A stretch of 64,000 bases of DNA from contig JALGPY010000003.1 of the NCBI GenBank assembly GCA_023055425.1, positions 55,599,891 through 55,663,890 of the forward strand, given 5' to 3'. The stretch comes from Linanthus parryae. Lineage: Eukaryota; Streptophyta; Magnoliopsida; Ericales; Polemoniaceae. The notes under the pieces were generated by a model. It was not told where the DNA came from. It did no database searches and worked only from the letters and a program-made list of their open reading frames with translations. Positions 52,905-63,032 of the stretch are shown here, one piece after another; positions within the stretch are counted from its first letter, which is position 1; each line of letters starts with the position of its first letter. Position numbers and translations under genes: made by a program.

Positions 52905-54330
52905 ACAAACACGATCTCAATCGATCATCAAAGCCTATCTCATACGATAGCAAACGCGATCTTAACTGATCATCAAAGCCTATCTCATACGATAGCAAAC
53001 GCGATCTCAATCGATCATCAAAGCCTATCTCATACGATAGCAAACGCGATCTCAACTGATCATCAAAGCCTATCTCATACGATAGCAAACGCGATCTCAA
53101 TCGATCATCAAAGCCTATCTCATACGATAGCAAACGCGATCTCAATCGATCATCAAAGCCTATCTCATACGATAGCAAACGCGATCTCAATCGATCATCA
53201 AAGCCTATCTCATACGATAGCAAACACGATCTCAACTGATCATCTAAAGCCTATCGCTTACGATAGCAGCTACACGCGAACGCGATCTTAAAGTGATCAT
53301 CTAAAGCCCATCTCCTACGATGGCAGCCACTACAAATGTGATCTTAATCGATCATTTAAAGCCTATCTCTTACGATAGCAACTAAATACAAATGCGATCT
53401 TAAGTGATCATCTAAAGCCCATCTCCTACGATGGCAGCCAATACAAATGTGATCTTAATCGATCATCTAAAGCCTATCTCTTACGATAGCAGCCACACAC
53501 GAACGCGATCTTAAGTTATCATCTAAAGCCCATCTCCTACGATGGCAGCCACTACAAATGTGATCTTAATCGATCGTCTAAAGCCTATCTCTTACGATAG
53601 CAGTTACATGTGAATGCGATCTTAAGTGATCATCTAAAGCCCATCTCCTACGATGGCAGCCAATGCAAATGCGATCTTAAGTGATCATCTAAAGCCTATC
53701 TCTCACGGTAGCAGTCAAACGCAAATGCGATCTTAAGTGATCATCTAAAGCCTATCTCTCGTGGTAGAAATCAAACGCAAATGCGATCTTAAGTGATCAT
53801 CCAAAGCCTATCTTTCATGGTAGCAATCAAATGCAAATGCGATCTTAAATGATCATTAAAGCCTATCTCTTGCGATAGCACCCAAACAAAAATACGATCT
53901 TACATGACCATCCAAAGCCTATCTTTTGCGATAGCAGCGAAATACAAAAATGATCTCAATCGATCATCTAACGCCTATCCCTTGGGATAGCAGGTTATAC
54001 AGATGCGATCTTATAATGATCTTCTCAAGCCTATCTGTTACGATAGCAATTTTGGGTTAATTATCCAAACCCGTTTGATATGATGGCAATACGAGTACAG
54101 AATCATCTTGTTAGATCTTCTAAAGATCTGTCTGCCATGATAGCAGTTTATGCGAGAAACGATCTCAAACAAAGCCTATCTTCTATGATAGTAATTTGCA
54201 CAACGATCTTGATTGATCTCTGGAAAATTATCTGGAACGATAACAACGTTGTGAACGTGATCTCATACGATTTACGACGACAAACTACAAGCCCATCCGT
54301 CAAGATGGCACAGCTGCGAAATTACGATCT
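52905..54330. repeat. Tandem-repeat array of Tat element B
   Basis: The first 330 bp or so are about seven nearly identical 45-bp units (CTCATACGATAGCAAACGCG within them). After that come diverged units of about 50-60 bp (for example TCTCCTACGATGGCAGCCA). Units are the reverse complement of the array in element A and keep the CTATC...GATAG and GATC...GATC dyads. Because 45 is divisible by three, the first block gives a spurious 121-residue repetitive ORF on the minus strand. Confidence 0.9.
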
Positions 54331-54927
54331 CGAATGATCTAGCGAAATATCTGTAAATTGACATCGTATATGTGAAATCATAACATGTCATTATGCAAGG
54401 CAAAACAAGCCGAAACGCATGCGAAATTGTATTTTGTTGCAAAGAACAGATGATACAAATACTATTTATCATTATGAGTCAAATGACTTACAATTTGTCT
54501 ATCTAGATAGCAGCTTACAAGCGAAAAGCTCGCATCTAACTACACAGCCAACATGGCTTACAATACATTCGAAAAAGGGCTGATAAGCCAGAAATGCGCC
54601 AAGAGAACTCTCGACTAAGAAAAGAGAGAATCCGCCGGTCCTGACACCGGCAGCACAGTACGCAGATCCGCGGTCGAAGATCTGTAGCAAGTAGGATGCA
54701 TCTGCGAAGAGATTAACTCACCATTCGCTACATCCTTAGCGGCAAGAGCCGGGCAAATCCACGTCCAAAGATCTTAGGGTCTGACGAAACCCCTGTCTGA
54801 TCAAGATATGTACCAGAGGAACCACCTGTTCCGGCATATGCCGTTGTGCACAACAGGGGAAGCCGTCATTCCTCTGGTACTGGGCTCCTTGTCATGATAG
54901 ACAAGGGCGTTGGCGAGCCTCCTGAGT

Positions 54928-55275
54928 TCAAGAACGAAGAGGCAAGAAACTCTCCTCCGGAGATGCTGGAGGAGAATTACGCCGTTCATTACGAGACGGT
55001 AGCACGGTCACTTCGGCGCTGCACCTCGCCACGAGGCGGCCGGAAACATGACCTGCACACATAATACACGAAGAAATTTCTTCGAACACACATGAGGTAT
55101 TATCTGCATCCTCTTTATGACGGTTATAAACAGCAATAAGCCTCATAAAGTGGATCTTGGAAACTATTTCTATGGCACAAAGCGCAAACTCAGGATTCAA
55201 AGCTTGAAGTTGCCATGAATCAACGAAAAGCAAGCGTTGAAGACAGCAGTCGTAAGGACTCACGGCAAAGCACAT
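54928..55275 (-). CDS. Short conserved ORF of Tat element B, unknown function
   Basis: 115 residues from ATG 55275 on the minus strand, 36 bp downstream of TATATAAA (55311-55318). It is collinear with 26153-26500 in element A, and most differences lie in the C-terminal Ser/Pro tail. No recognised domain. Coding status is uncertain, as it could be part of a non-coding transcript. Confidence 0.35.
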   Translation of the reverse strand: MCFAVSPYDCCLQRLLFVDSWQLQALNPEFALCAIEIVSKIHFMRLIAVYNRHKEDADNTSCVFEEISSCIMCAGHVSGRLVARCSAEVTVLPSRNERRNSPPASPEESFLPLRS

Positions 55276-55310
55276 GTTTGGGATGAAGAACCCAAATGGC
55301 AAAGACAGGG

Positions 55311-55318
55311 TTTATATA
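55311..55318 (-). promoter_or_regulatory. TATA box upstream of short conserved ORF (element B)
   Basis: TATATAAA on the minus strand, conserved with 26110-26117 in element A. It points towards the tandem array and the 3' end of pol. Confidence 0.5.
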
Positions 55319-55736
55319 GGCCCTGTAAAGACTCTTCGGTTGCTTAAGATGAGTCAGCAAATTCAAAAAGAGGGTAAGTTCAATCACTTACGCCTTGAAA
55401 AGCGGTAACAATCAATTACCCTACTAAAGGCTACGGCGATTCGGTTGCGTATCCTAATAAATGACGGATAGTCATGATTCGGATGGACTTCCCAACGGAA
55501 GCGTGCTTATCTGCCGAGAAATTAGCGCGAAAATCAAGCAAAGAATCAATTGCTGATGTCATAATTGGATATGCACAGAAATGTCCAATCAAATCCCGAA
55601 AGGGGCAAAACGGGCAAACTCATTGTTTGTTGTTAAAAAAGAAGGGGGAGAAACCCTAGCAATATCACATTAATGTTTCAAAACATTACATTAATGTCTC
55701 AGCCATTTTCCTGTTTTCTTTTCAAAATTCGAAAAG

Positions 55737-58700
55737 TCAAAACAAATTTTTGACTAAGGAGTCCTGGGGTGCGAACTGCTCGCTCAGCTTCTCCACTTTT
55801 TTCACTTCTTGCTTCAGTTGCTCGCACTTGGCATTCATTTCCTGATACAGCTTTACAGCTTCATCAACCTTTTGCTTTTGCTGCTCCACCTTCTGCATCT
55901 CAGCTGCGAGATTCTGGTGACCAAGATTCAAAGTTACAGCTGCGCGAATCAGTGTAACTCTGTCCTTGAGGAATTTAAAGCCAAGTCTGCCTTGGACTTT
56001 GAGCACGAGATTTTGGCACATGCCACACAGCAATTCAGCACTCTGGGCCGAAATGGTCGCAGGTGTAGCCGCACACAGCTGCTCTAGTATCCAGATGGCT
56101 TCAGTAAGGAATAGCCTCCTGTCAAAAGGACTGATCTCCAGACACCTCACAAACGATCGGGGGTATCTGAGGCGCATTCGAACCACCCAGTCTACATCGG
56201 TTTGCTTCAAACCTGAGACGTCAAAAACAAGTCATGATGTCAAAACTCGCAAGCAAATAATGCGACGTACGAATGGTAAAATCTCTGCTTACCGGTCCCT
56301 TCCAGAATTTCATGAATAGAGGGAATGCGAGCCACCGGGTTGTTCGAAGACTGCCCTCGCTCCATGGCTCTCCTATCAGCTGCGAGCTCCAAACTCTCAT
56401 AGTTAGGAGGAAGAGTGTAAGCTGCACCAGCTGCGATTACATTCCCAACCTGCGAGCCCCAAATGCTCCACGCAGGAATAGGTGCTCCTGGCTCAGTCAT
56501 CGCCGGAGGCACAACCGAGGTCGCTGGACGGACATTCCCAGATGCGAAAATGACAGCATCGCTTGTCCTTTCCTCCTCACCACCAGTACGGACACTTTCG
56601 TCCATTCGCACAGCATCAGCTTCGACATCATCGGAGAGCTCGATGACATCCTCGAGACGCTCACTTACATGTCCAGCGTCCGCGACGGGCTTCTCAGTAT
56701 GAGAGCTCGAGATTGGAACATGGGATGCAGAAGGCTGACTTCTCTGCTCCAGCTCAGGTTCCTCAGCATGACCTGCGATACCAAATGCGACAATATGAGG
56801 TAACTTGTGTTATAAGTTATTTCACTATCTTTACTAAAGCTAAGAATGAGCACCTCCACGCGAAGGTGGGATTGGGGTATCCTCATCGTACACTAGGGAC
56901 GTGGAACCGTGCCCTATCAGTGTATCCTCACTAAGCAGATCTTTAAGAGAAGCGTGACCTGGGACGCGAGTAAACCAGTCATGATTTTGCCTCAAGTGGC
57001 TACAGCCTAGCATGCGCGTATTACTCAAAACAATTACCTGAGGGTTCTCCGCATTTGCTTACCAACCAACGGCGAATGTCAGGCTTTGACACACCGTGCT
57101 TTAACGCACCCACAATTACATCTCTATAAGTAACTGCGAGATTGAAGATCTCACCTTTATCGCCACCTGCGATCTCTGCGAAGTCCGCTTGGACTTGCTC
57201 TAGCTCTGCTGCGTCCTCTCCGGGAACCTCATCTTCCTCCTCCACATGAGGAGCCACTTCTTCGGGAAGCTCGTCTTCCTCGCCAGTTGAACGCGCTAAG
57301 TCGTCAACATGCAGCTCCTCGAGGCTCCGCTGTTTCACAAGCTCGAGCTCCTCTTCCTCTCGCTGCCTTCTTCTCGCAGCAGCCTCCGCGGCTGTCTTCC
57401 GGGATTCAGCAAGAACATCCTCGCTTATGGGATCATCTGAAACGCCAGCATGGGCATTTCTCTTTTGCCTCTTGGCCACGAGGCCACCAACAGCTTCATC
57501 ATCATCATCTGCGAATACAAAATTGGTTCAAAGAAAAGAACTGCACAAAAGTCATGATAGAGGACAAGGAAAGGCGACGGAAGTACCTCCTGACTCTTCC
57601 TCGCGCATCACAACTGTTCCTTCTTCTTCTTCTTCTTCATTACTTGCTTGGGGCTCCTGCCTCTCTTCCTCTTCCTCTTGATTGAATGGAACGAAGGTTT
57701 CAACTGCGAGATCTTTTCGCACCTTGCCGGGCATACGACCCTTACCTTTGTCCTTGACAGAAAGGGACCTCACTGGGGGCGAAGCTGGAGCGCTCCTAGG
57801 GGAAGAAATCGTAATCCCCTTTTGCCTAGGCCTCTTCGCTCTCGGCGCCGCAGTCGCTGGAGGGGACGGGTCATCTCTAGGAGGAGACGGAGCCGGAGGG
57901 TTGTCTATCAGCGAGTCAGCAAAAGTGTTCATGACCCCGCGAACTTTTGTTTCGACCTCGGCATCCATCCTCCATGCTAGCCGATACGACTCCCCCCTCC
58001 TTCTGGTGGCAACAATGGTATCCACCAGCGATTTGGAACGGTCACCAGCTGCGAACCTCCGCACATGACACTAGACAATACAGAACAAAAAGCATCAGTG
58101 CAAGCAAATCAAAGAGCTCAAAGCACGCAAGGAAACTGCTTACCTCAGCAAACGCCTTGCTATATTTGATGACCTGCGTGTCACCCTTCTTGATTGCATC
58201 GACCTGCTCCTTCAGAATGAAATCGGGGCACAAATGATTCTCGCGGTCCAACAACGAGTAGCAACCGTACTCAGACTCGCTCAAACTGCAATTGGGGCGA
58301 AACGGAAAAGAGTTTCTCTTGATCAAGGGGGCCCTTCCTGGCTGCGCCGCCGCCTCCGTCTCCATCCTCGTCTGCTGGGCAATCCAGTATGCGATCCAGT
58401 TCTGGGAACAACCGCCCTTGCGAGTTCCCGCGGGCTGCTCGAAGGGAAGATTGCTCATGAGGACCGTCTTGCACTCCTTTGTCAGCAAGCGCTTGTAGCA
58501 CCCTCTGACGATAGACTGGGGCCAGATAGATGGGGCCACCGCATCGAAACCAAACTGAGGCGAGACCCGGGTGGGGTCAACATCCACTGTAAGCCTTTCA
58601 TATCGTGGCGCGAGCTCACGAACGTGCTCTGCAAGTGCAGGAAGAGAACCTCGCAGACACCAGCAAAAGAATTCACGATACCGCTCGTGGAAATGCGGCC

Positions 58701-60024
58701 CCTTTTCAAAGAGAAGGTCTTCTGACAAGACCATACCTTTGGAAGGGTATAGCTTTGGAAACCACCGCACATTCTCGACACGTGAGGCGTAGGGCCTGGC
58801 AGTGAACTCCCTTCGTTTGTCGCATATCAAGCTCCAAGTACACTTGGTGTTGCTTGCTCCAAACCATCTCGCAGCTCTCCCGCTGTTGAACGCTTCCGTC
58901 TCGCCTGGGGGACACCACTTCTCAAGTGGGAGGGGAGTTGGAGCATAAGACGGCCAGCGCTCAAAAACCCACATTGTCAAAAAGCTGATATTGACAAAGG
59001 TCAGGACATCGAGACGGCCGCGCGATTCCCTCATCGCCAGAACCAGCTGGTCCAGCCTATAATACAACGTACCTAAGACCAAGGGTCCGAGCGCGACTCT
59101 CTGGCCAAGAGCGAGCCTCACCGCAAGTGGCAGCACATGGTAGAAGACCCCGTCATGAGGGTGACCATCAATCAGATACCTCGACAGCCAAGCACAAAGA
59201 AAGGCGCAAAGGGTCAGATGATAACCCTTGCCCTCTACATAATTCTCGGCCTTCGGGTCCCCGCTCAAAAGCTTCTTAGTAATGCTGCTGCTCGCATAGT
59301 CTCGGAAGAAGTACTGCAACCACTTGTTCCAGGTATTCTTCGCAGACGTATCGACAAGCTGCCAGTTCGGAAGAGGTTCCGTACTGGTCCACCGAGTGGA
59401 GATTTTCTTTACCTCTGCTAGGCACTCCTCCATCTGCGCGTACAAGGCCAATTCCGCAGGTGTTCTTAAGTGACTCAAGGGGTCCACCTCGCCCATGGGG
59501 GAAAGCTCATACAGCATTTGAACGTCCTCGAGCGTGGGGGCAGCCTCGAACTCAGCAAAGTGAAACGTGTGAGTCGCAGGCGAATAGCGGGACAGAAGGT
59601 CTAGAAGCATGGACTGATCCAGCTTCACGGCAGCACCCTTCATAGCACGGACAGCGAAGAAAATGCCGGCTTTATCGAGAGTTTCGGCGTAATTACCTAA
59701 CACGTGGTCAGTCCACTCGTCCATATAGTCCAACTTCTGGACAAACGCCTGTGTAGAAATTGCAGTGTATGGGAAGTGCCCATTCTCGATTCCCAATCGA
59801 ACCACATTCTCGGAGCCAACTAACTCGAGCAAGGCTGAGTTAACTGGGCGAGTCAGCGTTAACAACTGCTCAACGGGAACAGGATCAGGCATCCTCTTCG
59901 CCTTCACCCTCGCGTGGTAAAAATCTTTCCCACCCAGAAAGGGGGCTTTTCGCCACAGAGCCTGCGGAAGCTCCGGCATCTCTTCATCTTCCTTGACGGG
60001 TCTGGTTACTCTTGTTTTGGCCAT
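55737..60024 (-). CDS. Antisense six-exon gene of Tat element B: plant mobile domain (PMD)-like protein
   Basis: Exons on the minus strand: 60024-58144, 58070-57587, 57508-57038, 56958-56854, 56772-56293, 56212-55737 (stop TGA). The five introns are 73-81 nt, all GT-AG with AG acceptors, at the same places and phases as in element A. The product is 1,298 residues. Exon 2 is 12 nt longer and exon 5 is 9 nt shorter than in A; both changes keep the frame. The PMD signature HTFHFAEFEAAPTLEDVQML, the ALGPLVLGTLYYRLDQLV block, the acidic middle and the C-terminal coiled coil are all present. Two diverged copies keep every splice site and the whole frame, which suggests the protein is made. Confidence 0.87.
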
Positions 60025-60443
60025 TCCTGCGAAAGGGCAAAAAAAAAGGGGGGGAGAAATACCACACTTCAGTTTGAATTTTGGAATTCGAGATCTATGC
60101 AAAGGAAAGCAGACAGTTCCGGTGCCGATTTCAGAAATTGGGGATGTGCAAGACCCAATATTGTTGAAAGATTAAGAACGAAGCAGGTTTAAAGATCAAA
60201 ACCTCTTCACAGATTTCATGGGTTTACAGATTCAACGCAGTTCAAGGCAAACGCCGGTATTTTAAAATCAAAAAGTAAACGAGGCCAACCTTGTTTCCTT
60301 GAAGCCTGCTTAGATATGCACAGTTGAAGAATACGATTTGCAGTTCTGAACTGATGGTTGATGATCTGGATCTGCTCTCGAAGATCTCCGGGTACCATTC
60401 ACTTTAAGAGAAAGAAGCAATGCTTTGCAATGATGGGATACAA

Positions 60444-60560
60444 GGTATTTATCCAAAAGAATGAAGGGTTGCGTCCCTTCAGTAGTCGAATCGCAACCGT
60501 CACCGTCGTGTCGCGCAATCACAGGACGGGCTGACGTCACGCCTAAAACCCTAAAGGTCA
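60444..60560 (-). promoter_or_regulatory. Candidate promoter of the antisense PMD gene (element B)
   Basis: On the minus strand in order are a telobox-like TTTAGGGTTT (within 60545-60560), TGACGTCA (60532-60539) and the TATA-like GGATAAATACC (60444-60454). Order and spacing are as in element A. Confidence 0.5.
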
Positions 60561-60700
60561 GACGGCACGACTCTAGGGGTTTTAGGTCATAATGACACGC
60601 ACGGGGGCTGAATCTACCCGTATTTGAATTGGTGCGTGACGACGACGCGCATGTTGGTTTCCGCGCATGGAAGCCTATACAGCTACGAGCCTTCACGCGC

Positions 60701-60714
60701 AGAAAGGGGGCTAA
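60701..60714 (+). other. Polypurine tract of Tat element B
   Basis: AGAAAGGGGGCTAA directly precedes the 3' LTR terminus TGTAGATA. It matches 20724-20738 of element A. Confidence 0.75.
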
Positions 60715-61332
60715 TGTAGATACTGCTTTATGACATGGCAGATCTAGGCCACGTGGCAAGCATCCAGCACACCATATTGTGCTCCACACACACAGGATCA
60801 CCAGCCGAGCTGATCCATGTGGGGGCTGCGAGACAGAGCCCTCGCATACCACTGCACGGGACTTGTAGGGACTTTGTGGTCTGGAGGCTAGAGTAAGCCC
60901 TGTCGCGTGCGAGCCAAGCCCGCGCGCGACCTTTAGTAACTGTTTTGAGAGATCTATGGCACGAGCTCCCTAGACCCAGTCAAACCCGGTCAACCTCGTA
61001 ACGGTTCCGGTACTTGCGCACCACGTGCTCTAACGGTTCCTATATACTCGGACGAACGTGCCGTTATGGTTAAGCTAATTAAGCCGCCATCAATGGGCGC
61101 ATTAACCACACTACAACGGCCACGTTCTCCAGTATATATACATCGTTAACTTTTCCATACAAAAAAAAACAACACTGCCATACGCGGAAGCTCTGCCAAA
61201 CCTCTGTCTCTCTCTCAGACATTGCTACTGACTTGCTCTCTCCCTACACACACCCCTATTCTTCCTGTGCGATCCCTGATCCACTACGTACGGTGTACAC
61301 GGAGGTCTCCCCGCCGGAATCTCTTGTGCACA
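60715..61332 (+). repeat. 3' LTR of Tat element B
   Basis: 618 bp, no differences from 45662-46279 seen by eye. Target duplication ACAAG follows. Confidence 0.95.
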
Positions 61333-62265
61333 ACAAGCATGACAAAGAGCTTCTGAATTATGCCTACTACAAAAAATGAAATGACTACTACGAAGCGAAT
61401 CTAAAACTAAACGCCCGGGATGACCAAGGCGGTTGTGCCAAACAGAAGCAGGAAAGGCAGCAAAAGAGACAGCAGACGGCGGTGGTGAGACAGACTGGAA
61501 TGGATAGAGATCACCCGAACTGTTGCTCCTCTGTAAAAGAGCTCCCGATTGTAGGTCCTTTACAGAAAAACCAAAAGGGTCAAACTCAACGGAAACATTG
61601 TTGTCAGTAGTGAATTGACGAACAGAAACTAGGTTTTTGATAACGTTTGGGGTGAGTAAGACATTTCTAAGGTGAAGGGAACGGGAGTTGGTGGTAATGG
61701 TGTGATTGCCAGATCCTTTCACTGGAATGCTAGAGCCGTTTCCCACAAGTATGTTAGGAAAAGGACAAGATGACGAGAGAGAGGAGAGTATACCTGACTG
61801 CGGAGTGAGATGAGCAGATGCGCCGGAATCAAGATACCAAGTCTGATCCGGAACGTTGAGTTTCATGCCAGAGAACTTAGATCCCAAATCAGTAGCAGGC
61901 GGGTAGGCAGAAGAGACTGTGAGGCCCTGCTGAGAAGGTCCCGGACCAAGAATACCTGACGTAACTGTAGACTGAGAGGGTCCTGACTGTGTCCAACCCG
62001 GTGTCGGGAGATATGTCCCCGACTGAACAGTCGAGGACGATGGGACAGGACACCACACCCAGTTGCCGTGAGGAGAGACAAGCGGTGCAAGATACTGTTG
62101 GGAGTATTGCTGAGTCTGATTGTATCCTTTGCAGCTAGACTGACGACGACGCCAACCATTTCCCTGACCACCCTTTGATTGCTTGGTTGGTGGTAATGTT
62201 GAAGGAGCCATTTCAACCAATGATTGCATATGATCAAGTAGCAAGTGTGAACACAAAATAAACAA
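61333..62265 (-). CDS. Copia D upstream ORF: gag C-terminal linker, protease, integrase zinc finger
   Basis: 311 codons belong to D before the frame enters the LTR of B. It starts MFILCSHL or, more likely, at an internal Met such as MAPSTLPP (near 62211). A basic Gly/Gln/Ser-rich linker lacks a CCHC knuckle. Next come a protease with TWYLDSGASAHLT, a GAG-pre-integrase block with VWHNRLGHPGR, and the CHAC half of the integrase zinc finger, where B inserted. The rest of integrase is at 45656 downward, in frame. No capsid domain precedes the linker. Confidence 0.8.
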
Positions 62266-62269
62266 AGTA

Positions 62270-62892
62270 CTATATTATTGCTTAAACACCGAAGCACTGT
62301 TCCCAAACAAACTGTTTGATTGTACTCTCAACTTGTACTACCAACTTGTACTCTCAACTTGTACTACCAACTCAGAACTTGGTACCAAAGTGAGATGGTA
62401 CCAAGCAAAGTGAGACGGTACCGATCAAAGTGAGACCCACGACGACAAACCCACGAACGAGCTCGGCGGCAATCAGGGTGAGGGAGACTGAGAGAGGGAG
62501 GAGGCGACCGTGATTGTGGTGGATTCGCCGGAAATAATGGAGGGATAGGAGTGGTGGTGGCCGGTGATTTCAGCGGCGGTGGTGTGGCTTCTCTTCGGCA
62601 AAGACAGAGCAGGGAAGAGAGAGCTTGGGCAGAGCTCGTTTGAGAGGGGGAAAGGGAGATGGTGCGATGTCGATGGCACAACACAGGCGACCAGATTTTG
62701 AGAAGACTCCGGCGATTCCAGTGGCGTGGAGGTCGTCGATTAGGGCACAGAGGACTGCGATCGTTCTGTATTGGGAACGATTGGGGAGGCGGAAGCAGAG
62801 GACGAGGACGACGACCCAGCAGAGGACGAGGACGACGTGGACGGCGATGAACGACGACGACGAAGGGAAGAAAAATCAGAGGCAAAGGTAGG
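62270..62892 (-). other. Copia D leader without recognisable capsid
   Basis: About 620 bp between the primer-binding site and the protease ORF. It holds Ser/Pro/Arg-rich ORFs with no known fold. Short direct repeats occur at 62320-62365 (CTCAACTTGTACTACCAA type) and three AAAGTGAGA(C/T)GGTACC-like copies at 62385-62440. In related elements this space holds the gag capsid, so it was deleted or replaced. Confidence 0.55.
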
Positions 62893-62904
62893 GCTCTGAT
62901 ACCA
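62893..62904 (-). other. Primer-binding site of copia D (Met-tRNA type)
   Basis: TGGTATCAGAGC on the minus strand, directly adjoining the 5' LTR. Complementary to the methionine tRNA 3' end. Confidence 0.9.
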
Positions 62905-63027
62905 TGATAGTAGGAGAAATCTTCCGTCCCTTTCCATTGATTATTTACACCCTTAAATAGGTAAAATACAATACTAAATTATACAACTAGTCCTCTAATT
63001 ATTTACATAAGAGTACTATAACTATTA
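62905..63027 (-). repeat. 5' LTR of copia D
   Basis: 123 bp identical to 42816-42938. Target duplication TCCCT follows at 63028-63032. Confidence 0.9.
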
Positions 63028-63032
63028 TCCCT

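Larger units (their letters stand above)
45657..61337 (+). mobile_element. Ty3/gypsy Tat-lineage LTR retrotransposon 'B', apparently complete
   Basis: The element itself is 45662-61332 (15,671 bp), flanked by ACAAG target duplications (45657-45661, 61333-61337). The 618-bp LTRs appear identical, so insertion was very recent. It has a tRNA-Trp-type primer-binding site, gag-protease (870 aa), an in-frame UGA, pol (1,201 aa), a tandem array, a short ORF, an antisense six-exon PMD gene and a polypurine tract. No lesion is visible in gag, pol or the antisense gene. It is in the opposite orientation to element A. Confidence 0.96.
42811..63032 (-). mobile_element. Short-LTR Ty1/copia element 'D', split by Tat element B
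   Basis: Identical 123-bp LTRs (42816-42938 and 62905-63027) lie between TCCCT target duplications (42811-42815 and 63028-63032). A Met-tRNA-type primer-binding site is directly inside the right LTR, so the element reads on the minus strand. Without B it is about 4.5 kb. Pol is open, but no capsid domain is found, so it is defective for gag. The very short LTRs are typical of the Ale/Retrofit group of copia; this placement is tentative. LTR ends on the element strand are TAATAG...TATCA, so the 5' dinucleotide is TA instead of TG. Confidence 0.9.

Noticed and set aside
52870..53235. 121-residue ORF (minus) made of a repeated 15-residue unit
   Set aside because: It is only the 45-bp tandem repeat read in one frame; element A has no equivalent and no promoter or start context supports it.
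62364..62885. 173-residue Pro/Arg/Ser-rich ORF in the copia D leader
   Set aside because: No capsid or other fold recognised; composition is that of low-complexity leader DNA.
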